From Sulfurovum indicum (GTDB lineage: Bacteria; Campylobacterota; Campylobacteria; Campylobacterales; Sulfurovaceae), in NCBI RefSeq assembly GCF_014931715.1, contig NZ_CP063164.1, positions 1,984,001 through 2,048,000 on the forward strand: 64,000 nucleotides of DNA, written 5' to 3'. This document shows positions 1 to 8,137 of this stretch, piece by piece. Position 1 is the stretch's first letter; every line of letters begins with the position of its first letter. A program made the translations under genes and the position numbers. A model generated the notes under the pieces. It was given only the letters and a program-made list of their open reading frames with translations, made no database searches and was not told where the DNA came from.

Positions 1-19
1 AGAGTAAAGAGTTTTGGAA

Positions 20-38
20 AAATTGGCCTTGCCAATTT
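20..38 (+). terminator. Possible rho-independent terminator of an upstream plus-strand gene
   Basis: AAATTGGC and GCCAATTT form an 8-bp stem around a CTT loop, followed by a T-rich run (TTATTTTATT). This would end a plus-strand transcript entering from outside the window. Bases 39-179 hold no gene that I can support. Confidence 0.5.
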
Positions 39-179
39 ATTTTATTGGGAAAAGTAACATATAAAGAATCTCAATACTTAGAGTAAAGTGTTATAGAAGT
101 AGATAGGTTCAAATTTATCACAGAGAGTGCAAGCACAAGGGGGTAGGTGAAACGAGGGAATGAACATAGAAGAACATGA

Positions 180-202
180 CCGAGTGGAACAAAGCCACTC
201 GG
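180..202 (-). terminator. Terminator candidate of the por operon
   Basis: CCGAGTGG (180-187) and CCACTCGG (195-202) form a perfect 8-bp stem around a 7-base loop, 22 bases beyond the porB stop codon. It is the obvious end of the minus-strand por transcript, although the trailing T-run is weak. Confidence 0.6.
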
Positions 203-224
203 ACAAAGGTATACTGAAGTCGAC

Positions 225-1178
225 TTATACGCGAGCTTCTTCACGACGCTGTAGCATCTCCCAATACTCATCCACACCTTTCTGGATCTCATCGATAACG
301 TGTCTGTATTCAGGTTTGAAGAGGTGTTTATAACGACCTTGTGCACCAAGATAGTCTTCAACAGAGATCACATTTTTAGGTCTGTAAAGAATATTAAGCT
401 CATGACCATCAATAATCTCATAGATCGGGAACATCAAAGAGTCTGTTGCAAGGTCTGTGATATTGATCGTATCTTTTGGATCGAACCTCCACTCTGTACA
501 ACATGGAGAAACTGTATTGATAAAACATGGCCCTTCTGTTTCAAGTGCCTTCTGGAAACCTTTTGCCATGGATTTCCATTTGTTCGGAGCCAACTGTGCA
601 ACGTACGGTGCGCCATGTGCTGCCATAATCGCTACAATATCTTTTTTCTTCTCTTTTTTACCGTAAGAGTGTGTACCTGCCTGTGCAGTTGAAGTCGTTG
701 CACCAATAGGTGTAGCAGAAGATCTCTGCCCTCCGGTATTTGCATAGTTCTCATTATCAAGACAGATATAGGTAAAGTCATGTCCTCTTTCAAAAGCACC
801 TGAAAGCCATTGGAATCCAATATCAAATGTAGAACCGTCACCACCAAATGCAACAAATTTCACAGGTGAGTCGGGATCTTTCAGTGTACCTTTCTTCTTT
901 CTTGCTTTATACATTGCTTCCGCTCCACCGGCAGCTGAAGCAGCATTTTCAAATCCGATATGCATCCATGAAGTATCCCATGATGTAAAAGGATAAACTG
1001 CCGTTGAAACTTCCAAACAACCCGTATTGGTCGTAATAACGAGGTTATCATCCGTACAGTTCATCAATTCTCTAACGATCATCGAGTGCGCACACCCTGG
1101 ACAGAGTGTATGTGCTCCTTCAAACCTGTCATTGTTTGTAGAAAATTCTTTTAAGTTTTTAATTGACGTAATTGCCAT
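225..1178 (-). CDS. porB: Pyruvate:ferredoxin/flavodoxin oxidoreductase, beta subunit
   Basis: This is the thiamine-diphosphate-binding subunit of the cytoplasmic 2-oxoacid:acceptor oxidoreductase, which interconverts pyruvate with acetyl-CoA and CO2. The ThDP motif is plain: GDG at residues 113-115 and NTGG at 147-150. Cys26, Cys29 and Cys54, with a later Cys pair in SPCCTEW, fit the proximal [4Fe-4S] cluster of PorB. The 317-aa length is normal for a separate beta subunit. It is the last gene of a porC-D-A-B operon, two bases after porA, with a hairpin behind it. In autotrophic Campylobacterota this enzyme runs in the carboxylating direction of the reductive TCA cycle; that direction here is an inference. 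A 2-oxoisovalerate-type enzyme is the alternative. Confidence 0.95.
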   Translation of the reverse strand: MAITSIKNLKEFSTNNDRFEGAHTLCPGCAHSMIVRELMNCTDDNLVITTNTGCLEVSTAVYPFTSWDTSWMHIGFENAASAAGGAEAMYKARKKKGTLKDPDSPVKFVAFGGDGSTFDIGFQWLSGAFERGHDFTYICLDNENYANTGGQRSSATPIGATTSTAQAGTHSYGKKEKKKDIVAIMAAHGAPYVAQLAPNKWKSMAKGFQKALETEGPCFINTVSPCCTEWRFDPKDTINITDLATDSLMFPIYEIIDGHELNILYRPKNVISVEDYLGAQGRYKHLFKPEYRHVIDEIQKGVDEYWEMLQRREEARV

Positions 1179-1180
1179 AA

Positions 1181-2413
1181 TTAGCTCCTTTTAGTCTGAA
1201 AGAATCCAAGGTGTGGTCCTCTAAGTCCAGAGAACTGTTGGATATCCGTTGTAATATGTCCTGCATCAGCATTCGCTTTCTGCTCCATAAATATTCTTTT
1301 TGCTTCACTTACTGCAAAATCTCTACCGCCAAGACCATAGATATAGTTTGTTACAAGCGGTCTGCTTGCTGTAGAGTAAAGTGCTGCGGATACTTCATTG
1401 AAAAATGCACCCATTGCACCACCTGGTGCAGATCTGTCAAGAACGGCGACCGATTTGACATTTTCAAGTGCATCCCTTACCTGGTCGAGCGGGAACGGTC
1501 TAAATACTCTGATCGCGACTACACCGGCTTTTATACCCTCTTCTCTAAGCTCAGTTGCTGCAACCCTTGCAGTTTCAACTGTTGTACCAAGTGCAACGAT
1601 CGCTATCTCAGCATCATCCATCATATAGGACTCTACTCTTTTGTATTTACGACCGCTTATTTTTTCAAACTCTTCAAATACCTCGTCGATGACCGGTCTT
1701 GCATCCATCAGTGCTTTGTGCTGTTTTGCCTTATGCTCAAAGTGCCAATCCTCTTCTGTCTGTGCACCGTATGTTACGGGTCTTGAGAAGTCAAGCATAT
1801 CATCAACAGGATCAATATCTCCGACAAAATTGTATGCCACTTCATCACTTAACGGATACACATTCTGCGCTGTATGTGAAGTGATAAACCCGTCCTGGTG
1901 GACCATAACCGGAAGTCTTACCGAATGGTTTTCACCGATCTTGAATGCACATAGTGCAAGATCGTATGCCTCTTGTGAATTGAATGCACCCATCTGGATC
2001 CATCCCGAATCACGCCCAAGATACATATCGGAGTGGTCACCACGTACATTGAGCGGTGATGCCAATGCACGGTTAACTACATTCAGTACGATCGGGAGTC
2101 TCATACCTGATGCCTGGTAAAGTACCTCGACCATCAATGCAAATCCCTGAGAGGAGGTTGCAGTAGAGACACGTCCGCCCGCTGCAGAGGCACCGACACA
2201 TGCTGACATTGCCGCATGTTCAGACTCAACCATAACGAACTCACCATCAATATAGCCATTTGCTACATAAGCACCATAATTTTCAACGATAGGAGTAGAC
2301 GGTGTAATAGGATATGCTGCAACAACATCTACACGTGCCTGTCTCAATGCCTGTGAAGCAGCATAGTTACCATCCCAAACTTCTCTTTCCTGTAAATCAA
2401 ATTTTTCTGCCAT
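1181..2413 (-). CDS. porA: Pyruvate:ferredoxin/flavodoxin oxidoreductase, alpha subunit
   Basis: This 410-aa protein carries the pyrimidine-binding half of the ThDP site of the oxidoreductase and contacts PorB. The N-terminal stretch AAYPITPSTPIVE (about residues 33-45) and the EHAAMSACVGASAAG segment are diagnostic of the POR/KOR alpha family, and the C-terminal part has the transketolase-C-like fold region (VALGTTVETA, RPFPLDQV). It is separated by 9 bases from porD upstream and by 2 bases from porB downstream, so it is co-transcribed. The length and domain order are typical, and nothing is missing. Confidence 0.95.
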   Translation of the reverse strand: MAEKFDLQEREVWDGNYAASQALRQARVDVVAAYPITPSTPIVENYGAYVANGYIDGEFVMVESEHAAMSACVGASAAGGRVSTATSSQGFALMVEVLYQASGMRLPIVLNVVNRALASPLNVRGDHSDMYLGRDSGWIQMGAFNSQEAYDLALCAFKIGENHSVRLPVMVHQDGFITSHTAQNVYPLSDEVAYNFVGDIDPVDDMLDFSRPVTYGAQTEEDWHFEHKAKQHKALMDARPVIDEVFEEFEKISGRKYKRVESYMMDDAEIAIVALGTTVETARVAATELREEGIKAGVVAIRVFRPFPLDQVRDALENVKSVAVLDRSAPGGAMGAFFNEVSAALYSTASRPLVTNYIYGLGGRDFAVSEAKRIFMEQKANADAGHITTDIQQFSGLRGPHLGFFQTKRS

Positions 2414-2422
2414 AACAGCCCC

Positions 2423-2878
2423 TTACTTTTCTTTTTTCTTTTTTTCTGGCCATTGAGACAATGCCGTCTCGAGCTCTTCTTGCTCACTGAACATCAACAG
2501 TGATTTTGGATTTGTAGGACATACTTCTACACATACTTCACACCCTTTACAGTGATCATAGTCAATCCCCAGCATCTGCTTGTCTCGTGATATGATTGAA
2601 GAATCCGGACACCATACCCAACAGTTTTGACAGTCAATACAAACATCAATATTGAATACCGGCTTTTTTACTCTCCATGAAGCAACCGTTGCAGTATAGG
2701 AGTTGTAGTCGGAATAGTTTCTCTCTTCTGCTTTCAAATGTACGATATTGGATGCATCTCCCTCAAATGAAGGAAGAACACTTCCCTGTGTTACTTCATG
2801 CCATCCAAACAGATCCTTTCCTGCTTCAAGCTCATGGATACCTCTGTTGTCCTGTGCACATAGTTTTAAATCTTGCAT
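2423..2878 (-). CDS. porD: Pyruvate:ferredoxin oxidoreductase, delta (ferredoxin-like) subunit
   Basis: This subunit carries the electron-transfer clusters. Two eight-iron-ferredoxin motifs are visible: Cys80-x2-Cys83-x2-Cys86-x3-Cys90-Pro and Cys110-x2-Cys113-x2-Cys116-x3-Cys120-Pro, giving two [4Fe-4S] clusters that pass electrons to ferredoxin or flavodoxin. Usual delta subunits are near 100 aa; this one has about 70 residues before the first Cys and a Lys-rich tail, so it carries an N-terminal extension of roughly 40-50 residues. The extension includes a Trp-containing segment, as often seen in PorD from this phylum. It lies between porC and porA in one operon. Confidence 0.93.
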   Translation of the reverse strand: MQDLKLCAQDNRGIHELEAGKDLFGWHEVTQGSVLPSFEGDASNIVHLKAEERNYSDYNSYTATVASWRVKKPVFNIDVCIDCQNCWVWCPDSSIISRDKQMLGIDYDHCKGCEVCVEVCPTNPKSLLMFSEQEELETALSQWPEKKKKEK

Positions 2879-2889
2879 TGTCGCTCCTC

Positions 2890-3453
2890 TTACTTGACTT
2901 CGTTATACGCTCTTGTAATTGCCTGCATGTTGCCATCAATAATCTTCTGTGGGAACTTTGCAAGAACTCTCTTCATATTTTCCAAGAAATAATCCAATTC
3001 AAACATCCCTGAAACTTTAACGAACGCACCAAGCATCGGGGCATTCGGGATCGATCTTCCGATCGTATCCAATGAAATTTCGATACAGTCTACAACATAC
3101 ACTCTATCAGCTTTGTCTTGCAATGCCGGGATCTGCGCGATGAGATCCTCTTTGCTCAAGTGTGATGTAATGATATATTTCGTTGTCTCTTTGTCATTCA
3201 TGGTAATATCATCAGTCATTGCCAAAGCAGGGTCGATCACAAGTACATAATCAGGATACATAAACTTCTCATGTGTAATGATCGGCTTGTCATCGATTCT
3301 GTTATAGGCTCTAAGGGCTGCCCCTCTTTTTGCTGAACCGTAAAGTGCGAAAGCCTGAACCTCTTTACCAGTAGTAGCGACAATGTCACCCAAACTCTTT
3401 GCACCGGTTACGGCACCTTGACCTGCACGGCTATGCCATCTGATCTCTATCAT
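2890..3453 (-). CDS. porC: Pyruvate:ferredoxin oxidoreductase, gamma subunit
   Basis: The gamma subunit forms part of the CoA-binding side of the complex. The start of the family is clear at MIEIRWHSRAGQGAVTGAK, where the GQGG-like loop is GQGA. I chose the ATG at 3453 because a GAGGAG ribosome-binding site lies 7-12 bases before it; the open frame continues 13 codons upstream without support. The result is 187 aa, the usual length. It is the first gene of porC-D-A-B, so the promoter should lie between 3453 and 3571, where I see only AT-rich sequence. Confidence 0.93.
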   Translation of the reverse strand: MIEIRWHSRAGQGAVTGAKSLGDIVATTGKEVQAFALYGSAKRGAALRAYNRIDDKPIITHEKFMYPDYVLVIDPALAMTDDITMNDKETTKYIITSHLSKEDLIAQIPALQDKADRVYVVDCIEISLDTIGRSIPNAPMLGAFVKVSGMFELDYFLENMKRVLAKFPQKIIDGNMQAITRAYNEVK

Positions 3454-3571
3454 AGTTTCTCCTCTATAGTGGTTAAGTATCTGAGTATACACCCAAAATA
3501 CTAAAATTTATCCCATTGTAATGATGTGACTCTTAAAGTGTGCTTGAAATTACAATTTTTTTAACTTCATG

Positions 3572-4204
3572 TTATGATACGACAATAAACTTTACAGCTT
3601 CAAGCGCATTTGAAGCAAGGCTGGAAGTATATTCCGACAGCTTCTTTTCATCAGCATAACCGCAAGTTACTGCTACACTCTGAATATCTGCCGCCTTTGC
3701 CGCACAAATATCCATGGGAGTATCACCTATCAGCCAACATCTATTTCTATCAGCTTTTAACTTTGATATCGCTTTTAAAACCGGTTCCGGATGGGGCTTG
3801 GGGTGAGTGACATCCTCTCTTCCTATCAGTACATCAAAATGGTGCATGATTCCCATATACTCAAGCATTTCCCTTGAATATTCCGCAGTCTTTGTCGTTA
3901 CGATGCCCAAAGTAGCATGTTCCCTTGCCAAAGTAACTGCTTCCAGTGCATTTGGCAGTAAAACCGTTTTTTCACAGGATATCTTTCGATAGTGCTGCTT
4001 ATATGCAGCTACATGATCCCAAACTCTCTCCTCCGATACACCAAGTGTTCTGAACATTACATCCAACGGGTATCCTATCTCCGCTTTAATGGATGCTTCA
4101 TCCGGTAACACTTCGCCAAACATAGAGAGTGATACATCAAAGCTCTCCAATATTGCTTCTGTAGAATCGATCAATGTACCGTCAAGGTCAAATAAAATAG
4201 TCAT
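3572..4204 (-). CDS. HAD-superfamily phosphatase (phosphoglycolate phosphatase/PpaX-like)
   Basis: This is a cytoplasmic hydrolase of the haloacid dehalogenase superfamily, subfamily IA. Motif I is FDLDGTLIDS (Asp6 nucleophile, Asp8 acid/base), motif II is near VTTK (about residue 104), and motif IV is IGDTPMDICAA. The helical cap of a C1-type HAD lies between motifs I and II. The 210-aa length matches Gph or PpaX, but the substrate cannot be read from the sequence; phosphoglycolate and pyrophosphate are both plausible. Its start codon overlaps the stop of the ABC ATPase gene (ATGA), so it is translated as the last gene of the peptide-transport operon, a link with no obvious biochemical meaning. 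Confidence 0.85.
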   Translation of the reverse strand: MTILFDLDGTLIDSTEAILESFDVSLSMFGEVLPDEASIKAEIGYPLDVMFRTLGVSEERVWDHVAAYKQHYRKISCEKTVLLPNALEAVTLAREHATLGIVTTKTAEYSREMLEYMGIMHHFDVLIGREDVTHPKPHPEPVLKAISKLKADRNRCWLIGDTPMDICAAKAADIQSVAVTCGYADEKKLSEYTSSLASNALEAVKFIVVS

Positions 4205-5814
4205 AGTTCTCTCTTCATCATAGAATGTGGCAGCTTTGGTACTGCTGCCAACAATCTTTTCGTATAATCATGCCGGGGTGTACCCATTACTTTCTCCACA
4301 CTGCCCTGTTCAACAATCTTCCCTCTTCTCATGACTGCTACCTCATCAGCGATGGTGGCAATAATGGAGAGGTCGTGTGTAATAAAAAGGTAGGAGACTC
4401 CCTCTTCATCCTGTAACCTCTTTAATAATGTAAGTATCTGTGCTCGTACAGAGACATCAAGTGCGGAAGTGGGTTCATCGCAAATAATAAGTTCCGGCTT
4501 TACTGCCAAAGCTCTGGCGATTCCTATACGCTGCCGCTGTCCTCCTGAGAACTCATGCGGATAACGGTGCAGGAAGGAGGCGTCCAGTTCCACCTTTTTA
4601 AGCAAGGTCTGAATATATCTTTCCTGTGCAGCTTTTCCTTTAGGTCCGACATCAAGGCTTTCCATTCCTTCACGCAGTATCTCCCCGATACTCATACGCG
4701 GGTCCAGCGCAGAGAAGGGATCCTGAAAGATCACCTGTATCTTCTGACGGTATGGCTTCAGTCCTGCCATACCCAAAGCCGTAAGGTCTTTCCCTTCAAA
4801 CAGGATCTTTCCCTCACTGACAGGTACAAGTGAGAGTATTGCCTGCCCTAAAGTACTCTTCCCGCTGCCTGACTCTCCTACCAAAGCAAGTGTCTTGCCT
4901 CTTTGGATGGAGAGAGATACACCATCTACTGCCCTGACTCTACCTGCCATTCTCCGAAGAAAACCTTTTTTGATAGGAAAATGCACTTTAAGTCCCTTTA
5001 CCTGTAACAGTATGTCACTCTGTTTTGAGACTCTGGACGGGCGTTCTCCCTTTGCATCCTTTAAAAGTTTCTGACTATAGGGATCTACCGGTGTTTTAAA
5101 AAAGTATTCAGTATGGGCTATCTCAACGATCTTTCCTTTTCGCATGACCGCAATACGGTCTGCCACCTGTGCTACCACAGCCATATCATGGGTAATAAAA
5201 AGAATAGATAGCTGACGCTCCTCTTTGATCTTTTTCAGCAATGCCAGCACCTGTGCCTGAATGGTCACATCCAGTGCTGTGGTAGGTTCATCAGCAATAA
5301 GCAATTCAGGCTCACATGCAAGTGCCATCGCAATCATCACACGCTGCTTCTGTCCACCGGATAGCTGATGCGGATACCAATAGTAACGCTCTTCAGGTGC
5401 AGTCAGTGCTACCTCTTCAAACAGAGAAACCACTTTCTCTTTTGCTTCCTTATTAGAGAGTTTCAGATGTAAACGCAATACCTCTGCTACCTGTTCACCT
5501 ATGGTCATTACCGGATTGAGTGCCGACATCGGTTCCTGAAAGATCATCGCGATCTTCTTGCCCCGAATCTTCTGCATACCAAACTCAGGCAGTGCGAACA
5601 GCGATACACTGTGGAGCTTTACATCTCCTTCTGTAACCTTGACAGCCTGCGGTAAAAGACGCATAACTGCCAGTGAAGTTAGTGATTTACCACTGCCTGA
5701 TTCTCCAACAAGAGCAAATGTTTCTCCCTTTTCAATGACAAAACTTACACTGTCAAGAAGTGTCTCTTCCCCTGCAACAAGACTAAGGTCTTTTACACAT
5801 AAAAGTGGACTCAT
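4201..5814 (-). CDS. Peptide ABC transporter, fused double ATP-binding protein (YejF/DppDF-like)
   Basis: Two complete nucleotide-binding domains lie in one 537-aa chain, as in YejF. Each half has a Walker A GESGSGKS (near residues 37 and 308), a signature motif (LSGGQKQR and FSGGQRQR), a Walker B ending in DEP, and a switch histidine (FITHD). Both halves end with the oligopeptide-binding-type C-terminal segment ([18 protein letters not shown]) found in Opp/Dpp ATPases. It energises the two permeases encoded directly upstream, and its ATG overlaps the permease stop by four bases. Short peptides are the expected substrate; nickel or microcin-like peptides cannot be excluded. Confidence 0.93.
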   Translation of the reverse strand: MSPLLCVKDLSLVAGEETLLDSVSFVIEKGETFALVGESGSGKSLTSLAVMRLLPQAVKVTEGDVKLHSVSLFALPEFGMQKIRGKKIAMIFQEPMSALNPVMTIGEQVAEVLRLHLKLSNKEAKEKVVSLFEEVALTAPEERYYWYPHQLSGGQKQRVMIAMALACEPELLIADEPTTALDVTIQAQVLALLKKIKEERQLSILFITHDMAVVAQVADRIAVMRKGKIVEIAHTEYFFKTPVDPYSQKLLKDAKGERPSRVSKQSDILLQVKGLKVHFPIKKGFLRRMAGRVRAVDGVSLSIQRGKTLALVGESGSGKSTLGQAILSLVPVSEGKILFEGKDLTALGMAGLKPYRQKIQVIFQDPFSALDPRMSIGEILREGMESLDVGPKGKAAQERYIQTLLKKVELDASFLHRYPHEFSGGQRQRIGIARALAVKPELIICDEPTSALDVSVRAQILTLLKRLQDEEGVSYLFITHDLSIIATIADEVAVMRRGKIVEQGSVEKVMGTPRHDYTKRLLAAVPKLPHSMMKREL

Positions 5815-7166
5815 CTCTCATTCCTTGGATCTAATACATATTGTACCCTGTCAGAGAAAAGATTGGCAGCCAGCACCAGAACGAACATAAAACTGAAAGA
5901 GGAGAAGAGAGACCACCATACCATCGGTTCCCGTGCCATTTCCAAACGTGCCTGGTTGATCATATTTCCCCAGCTGTACATCGTCGGATCTACTCCTACA
6001 CCAACATACGAAAGTACCGCTTCCGCCAATACCAGGCCAGAGAAATCCAAGACTATAGAGATAAGGATAATGTGGGTCAGGTTGGGAACAATATGACGAT
6101 ACATAATGCGCCATTTGCTTACACCAAATGCCTTGGCCGCTGTAACATAATCCATCTGGGAAATACGCAAGGTCTCCGCACGCAGCAAACGGCACAATCC
6201 TGTCCAGCTTGTCAGACCCAAAATAAAGATAAGAAAAAGAAGACGAAGATCAGAGCGCTCAACTGTGGAAGCAAACCAGTCTGGATGATTGTCCATCATT
6301 ACCTGCATCATCAAAACCCCTGCTGCAATAAGCAGTACACCGGGAATGGAACTGAGTGTCGTATACAGGTATTGGATAAGATCATCGACCCAACCCCTGA
6401 AATACCCTGCACTCACCCCAAGAAAAATCGCCAAAGGCAGTGTCACAAGTGTCGTCAAAATACCAATAAGAACACCGGTCCTGATACTTTTCAAAGATGC
6501 ATAGAATACATCTCCTCCTACTTTATCTGTTCCCAGCACATGGTAGGAAAAACTCATCACATAAAGCCAGGTGAGCAGAACAATACAGAGAATCAGCATC
6601 ATATATCCTGTCCGCCAGGGCAACTTGGTTCTGCCCTTCAGTACCTCTGTTACCCGCTGTATCAAACTTTCCTCTTTCGTCCATAACAAATGCAGAAAGA
6701 CAAGGCTCCCGGCAATCAGCATTCCTGTCACTACCGCAATTAAAGATTTTTGACTGCTCTCTTCTGCAGAGACATACTTCAACGGAAGATTTTGCTGTCT
6801 GGTCAAACCATCCTCTCCCACAATAATTGATTTGGTGTACTCATGTGTCGCAAAAGGAGCAGAGTAGGTACGCTCTGAAAAGGCTTTCTGATGTCCAAAG
6901 GCCAGATCAAGCAAAGAGATGATCTCTCCTTCGCGAAAGAGCTCCTTTTCTGTTTGCTGTGTCACTTTGAAATGTACCGAATCCAATAGTGCGAAGAGCA
7001 GATAAAAACTCAAAACAACAGCTGAAGCCATGGCAATTTTCGAACGGAAGATGGCATACCACTTGCGCCTTGACTCTTCAGATCCTGAAAGCTGATGTCC
7101 CCACAGAATGATCACCCCCATCAATATCCATACCAATATATCGGTCCAAAGCAGCATAAGGCTCAT
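5811..7166 (-). CDS. Peptide ABC transporter permease (YejE/DppC-like)
   Basis: This is an inner-membrane permease of the oligopeptide family. The C-terminal part has the binding-protein-dependent transport signature (EAAxxG loop variant TAAKAFGVSKWRIMYRHIVPN). At 451 aa it is much longer than DppC (about 300) because of an N-terminal region with three or four extra hydrophobic segments and an intervening periplasmic loop, a layout like YejE. It overlaps both neighbours by four bases (ATGA), so it is translated together with the second permease and the ATPase. Confidence 0.9.
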   Translation of the reverse strand: MSLMLLWTDILVWILMGVIILWGHQLSGSEESRRKWYAIFRSKIAMASAVVLSFYLLFALLDSVHFKVTQQTEKELFREGEIISLLDLAFGHQKAFSERTYSAPFATHEYTKSIIVGEDGLTRQQNLPLKYVSAEESSQKSLIAVVTGMLIAGSLVFLHLLWTKEESLIQRVTEVLKGRTKLPWRTGYMMLILCIVLLTWLYVMSFSYHVLGTDKVGGDVFYASLKSIRTGVLIGILTTLVTLPLAIFLGVSAGYFRGWVDDLIQYLYTTLSSIPGVLLIAAGVLMMQVMMDNHPDWFASTVERSDLRLLFLIFILGLTSWTGLCRLLRAETLRISQMDYVTAAKAFGVSKWRIMYRHIVPNLTHIILISIVLDFSGLVLAEAVLSYVGVGVDPTMYSWGNMINQARLEMAREPMVWWSLFSSFSFMFVLVLAANLFSDRVQYVLDPRNER

Positions 7167-8137
7167 AATTTGACCCTCGGATCAAAAAGTGTATAGGAGA
7201 TGTCTGTCAGTATCAGTCCGACAATATAGAGCACCGAGCCTAAAAAGACCATCGCTTTGACAATGGAAAAGTCCTGCGCATTGATTGCATCGATTGTATA
7301 GGAACCAAGCCCTGGAATACCAAAGAAAGATTCCATAATCAAACTTCCCATAAAAAGCGATGGAATGATCACCACCACACCTGTCAAGATAGGCAGCATA
7401 CCGTTCTTGAGCACATGCAAGAAGAGTACACGGATCTCAGAAAGCCCTTTGGCTCTGGCAGTACGTACATAATCCTGGTTCATCTGCTCCAGGAAGATGG
7501 AACGGTACCAGCGCACACCTGACCCCAATCCGGCGAATACCCCGATCATCACCGGCAAAATAATGAACTTGATACCGCTCCATCCGTTCTCATAGCCGGA
7601 AATAGGTACCCAATGCCATATCTTGGAGAAGAGTACCTGTCCGGCAATAATATAAAAAAGTCCTGAGATCGACATGATCATTACAGCAACAGCCATCATC
7701 GAAATATCGAGTACCGACCCTCTAAAAAGTACCAACAGCAGAGCCAAAGAGATATTGGTAATAAGCGCAATACCAAAAGTTGGCAGTGCGATAGACAGAC
7801 TTGGTCCCATACGCGCTTTAATATCAGCTCCAATATCCCGATTTGCATCGGAAACACCGAAATCGAAGCTAAAAAGCCTAAGCGACTCTTTGACAAAAAG
7901 TGTATCAGTCAGTTTGTCCATACCTGAGGCTTCTGAATTTAAAAAAAGCGGTTTGTCATACCCTTTTTCCTCTTTCCACGCCTGTATCATTTGCGAACTT
8001 ACCTGCTTGGCACCCAACTGGGCACGTGCCATATCATCAGGAGTATTGACCATAAAAAAAAGCACAAAGGTAATGAGGTTGACACCGATGAGAATAGGTA
8101 TGGCATAAAAAATGCGCCGCAGGATATAAACCAGCAT
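7163..8137 (-). CDS. Peptide ABC transporter permease (YejB/DppB-like)
   Basis: This permease starts with the classic first helix of DppB-type proteins, MLVYILRRIFYAIPILIGVN. I place the start at 8137 because this ATG overlaps the stop of the binding-protein gene (TAATG) and fits the family N-terminus; the open frame runs 41 codons further without similarity. The 324-aa protein has the large periplasmic loop after helix 1 typical of this family and the coupling loop RTARAKGLSEIRVLFLHVLKN. It partners the second permease encoded downstream. Confidence 0.92.
   Translation of the reverse strand: MLVYILRRIFYAIPILIGVNLITFVLFFMVNTPDDMARAQLGAKQVSSQMIQAWKEEKGYDKPLFLNSEASGMDKLTDTLFVKESLRLFSFDFGVSDANRDIGADIKARMGPSLSIALPTFGIALITNISLALLLVLFRGSVLDISMMAVAVMIMSISGLFYIIAGQVLFSKIWHWVPISGYENGWSGIKFIILPVMIGVFAGLGSGVRWYRSIFLEQMNQDYVRTARAKGLSEIRVLFLHVLKNGMLPILTGVVVIIPSLFMGSLIMESFFGIPGLGSYTIDAINAQDFSIVKAMVFLGSVLYIVGLILTDISYTLFDPRVKL

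Noticed and set aside
5841-6686. A 281-codon open frame antisense to the peptide permease
   Set aside because: The predicted protein is rich in His, Gln and Arg and arises from the reverse complement of hydrophobic helices; no start context.
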